DNA from: DALYLB01 sp046154695
Lineage (GTDB): Bacteria > Acidobacteriota > Blastocatellia > RBC074
Assembly (NCBI GenBank): GCA_046154695.1
Contig: JBJXFI010000101.1
Location: 1 to 5,657, forward strand
DNA length: 5,657 nucleotides
Direction: 5' to 3'
Shown here: piece by piece, positions 5,603 through 5,657 of the stretch
Layout: each line of letters opens with the position of its first letter
How positions within the stretch are numbered: position 1 is the stretch's first letter
The notes under the pieces: generated by a model
Told to the model about the DNA's origin: nothing
Databases searched by the model: none
Seen by the model: only the letters and a program-made list of their open reading frames with translations
Position numbers and translations under genes: made by a program

Positions 5603-5657
5603 AGTAAGATAACGAAAGAAGAGAGCGCGGAACAGACGGAAATAACGGAACAAACGG
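5597..5657 (+). CDS. Possible 5' end of a further gene, cut by the window
   Basis: From ATG 5597 an open frame runs to the window edge and encodes about 20 residues, MASKITKEESAEQTEITEQT, all polar and rich in Glu and Thr. GAAGG (5589-5593) is only three bases ahead of the ATG, which is short for a Shine-Dalgarno sequence. Both GAAGG and the ATG lie within the 25-bp repeat. The composition also changes here: the DNA is rich in A and has an 18-base repeat. It may be the disordered start of a real protein, or simply open intergenic repeat DNA. No function can be assigned. Confidence 0.25.
   Translation, partial: MASKITKEESAEQTEITEQT
5628..5657. repeat. Start of an 18-bp-period repeat at the window edge
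   Basis: CGGAACAGACGG (5628-5639) recurs as CGGAACAAACGG (5646-5657) with one mismatch and an 18-base offset. In the frame from 5597 it encodes EQTEITEQT. The window ends within the second unit, so it is not known whether a longer tandem array follows. Confidence 0.4.

Overview
The window looks like a GC-rich bacterial chromosome segment carrying a compact, one-directional cluster of five genes for a cell-surface glycan. Genes are packed with gaps of 4 to 17 bases or short overlaps, all on the plus strand, as in a single operon. The taxon cannot be fixed from the sequence. The intergenic hairpins and the GCCTGAAGGC-type repeat recall, from memory only, dispersed intergenic repeats of Planctomycetes-like or related environmental bacteria. 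Treat that as a weak hint.

Layout: bases 1-142 are a non-coding leader with two perfect hairpins, an AT-rich patch that may hold the promoter, one copy of a 25-base repeat and a strong Shine-Dalgarno sequence. Then follow (1) 143-856, a NeuA-like CMP-sugar synthetase (acylneuraminate cytidylyltransferase family); (2) 861-1592, a class I SAM-dependent methyltransferase that probably starts at a TTG codon; (3) 1585-3309, a polytopic membrane protein resembling GT-C glycosyltransferases; (4) 3322-4791, a fusion of a SAM methyltransferase with a GT2 glycosyltransferase of the polyprenyl-phosphate sugar synthase type; (5) 4809-5564, a third, unrelated-looking SAM methyltransferase. After the last stop codon, bases 5565-5657 hold a second copy of the 25-base repeat in opposite orientation and the possible start of another reading frame that runs off the window.

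How the genes could work together (inference): the NeuA-like enzyme activates a nonulosonic-acid-type sugar as its CMP derivative. The GT2 domain of the fusion could load another sugar onto a polyprenyl phosphate at the cytoplasmic face, and the GT-C protein could transfer it on the outer side of the membrane. The three methyltransferase domains may methylate sugars, cap chains or modify precursors. No sugar-synthesis genes (neuB or neuC type), flippase or polymerase lie in the window, so either the rest of the pathway is elsewhere or this is one end of a larger locus.

The most noteworthy points are the inverted 25-base repeats that bracket the whole five-gene unit (23 of 25 positions match), the methyltransferase-GT2 fusion, and the presence of three methyltransferase domains in a five-gene glycan cluster.
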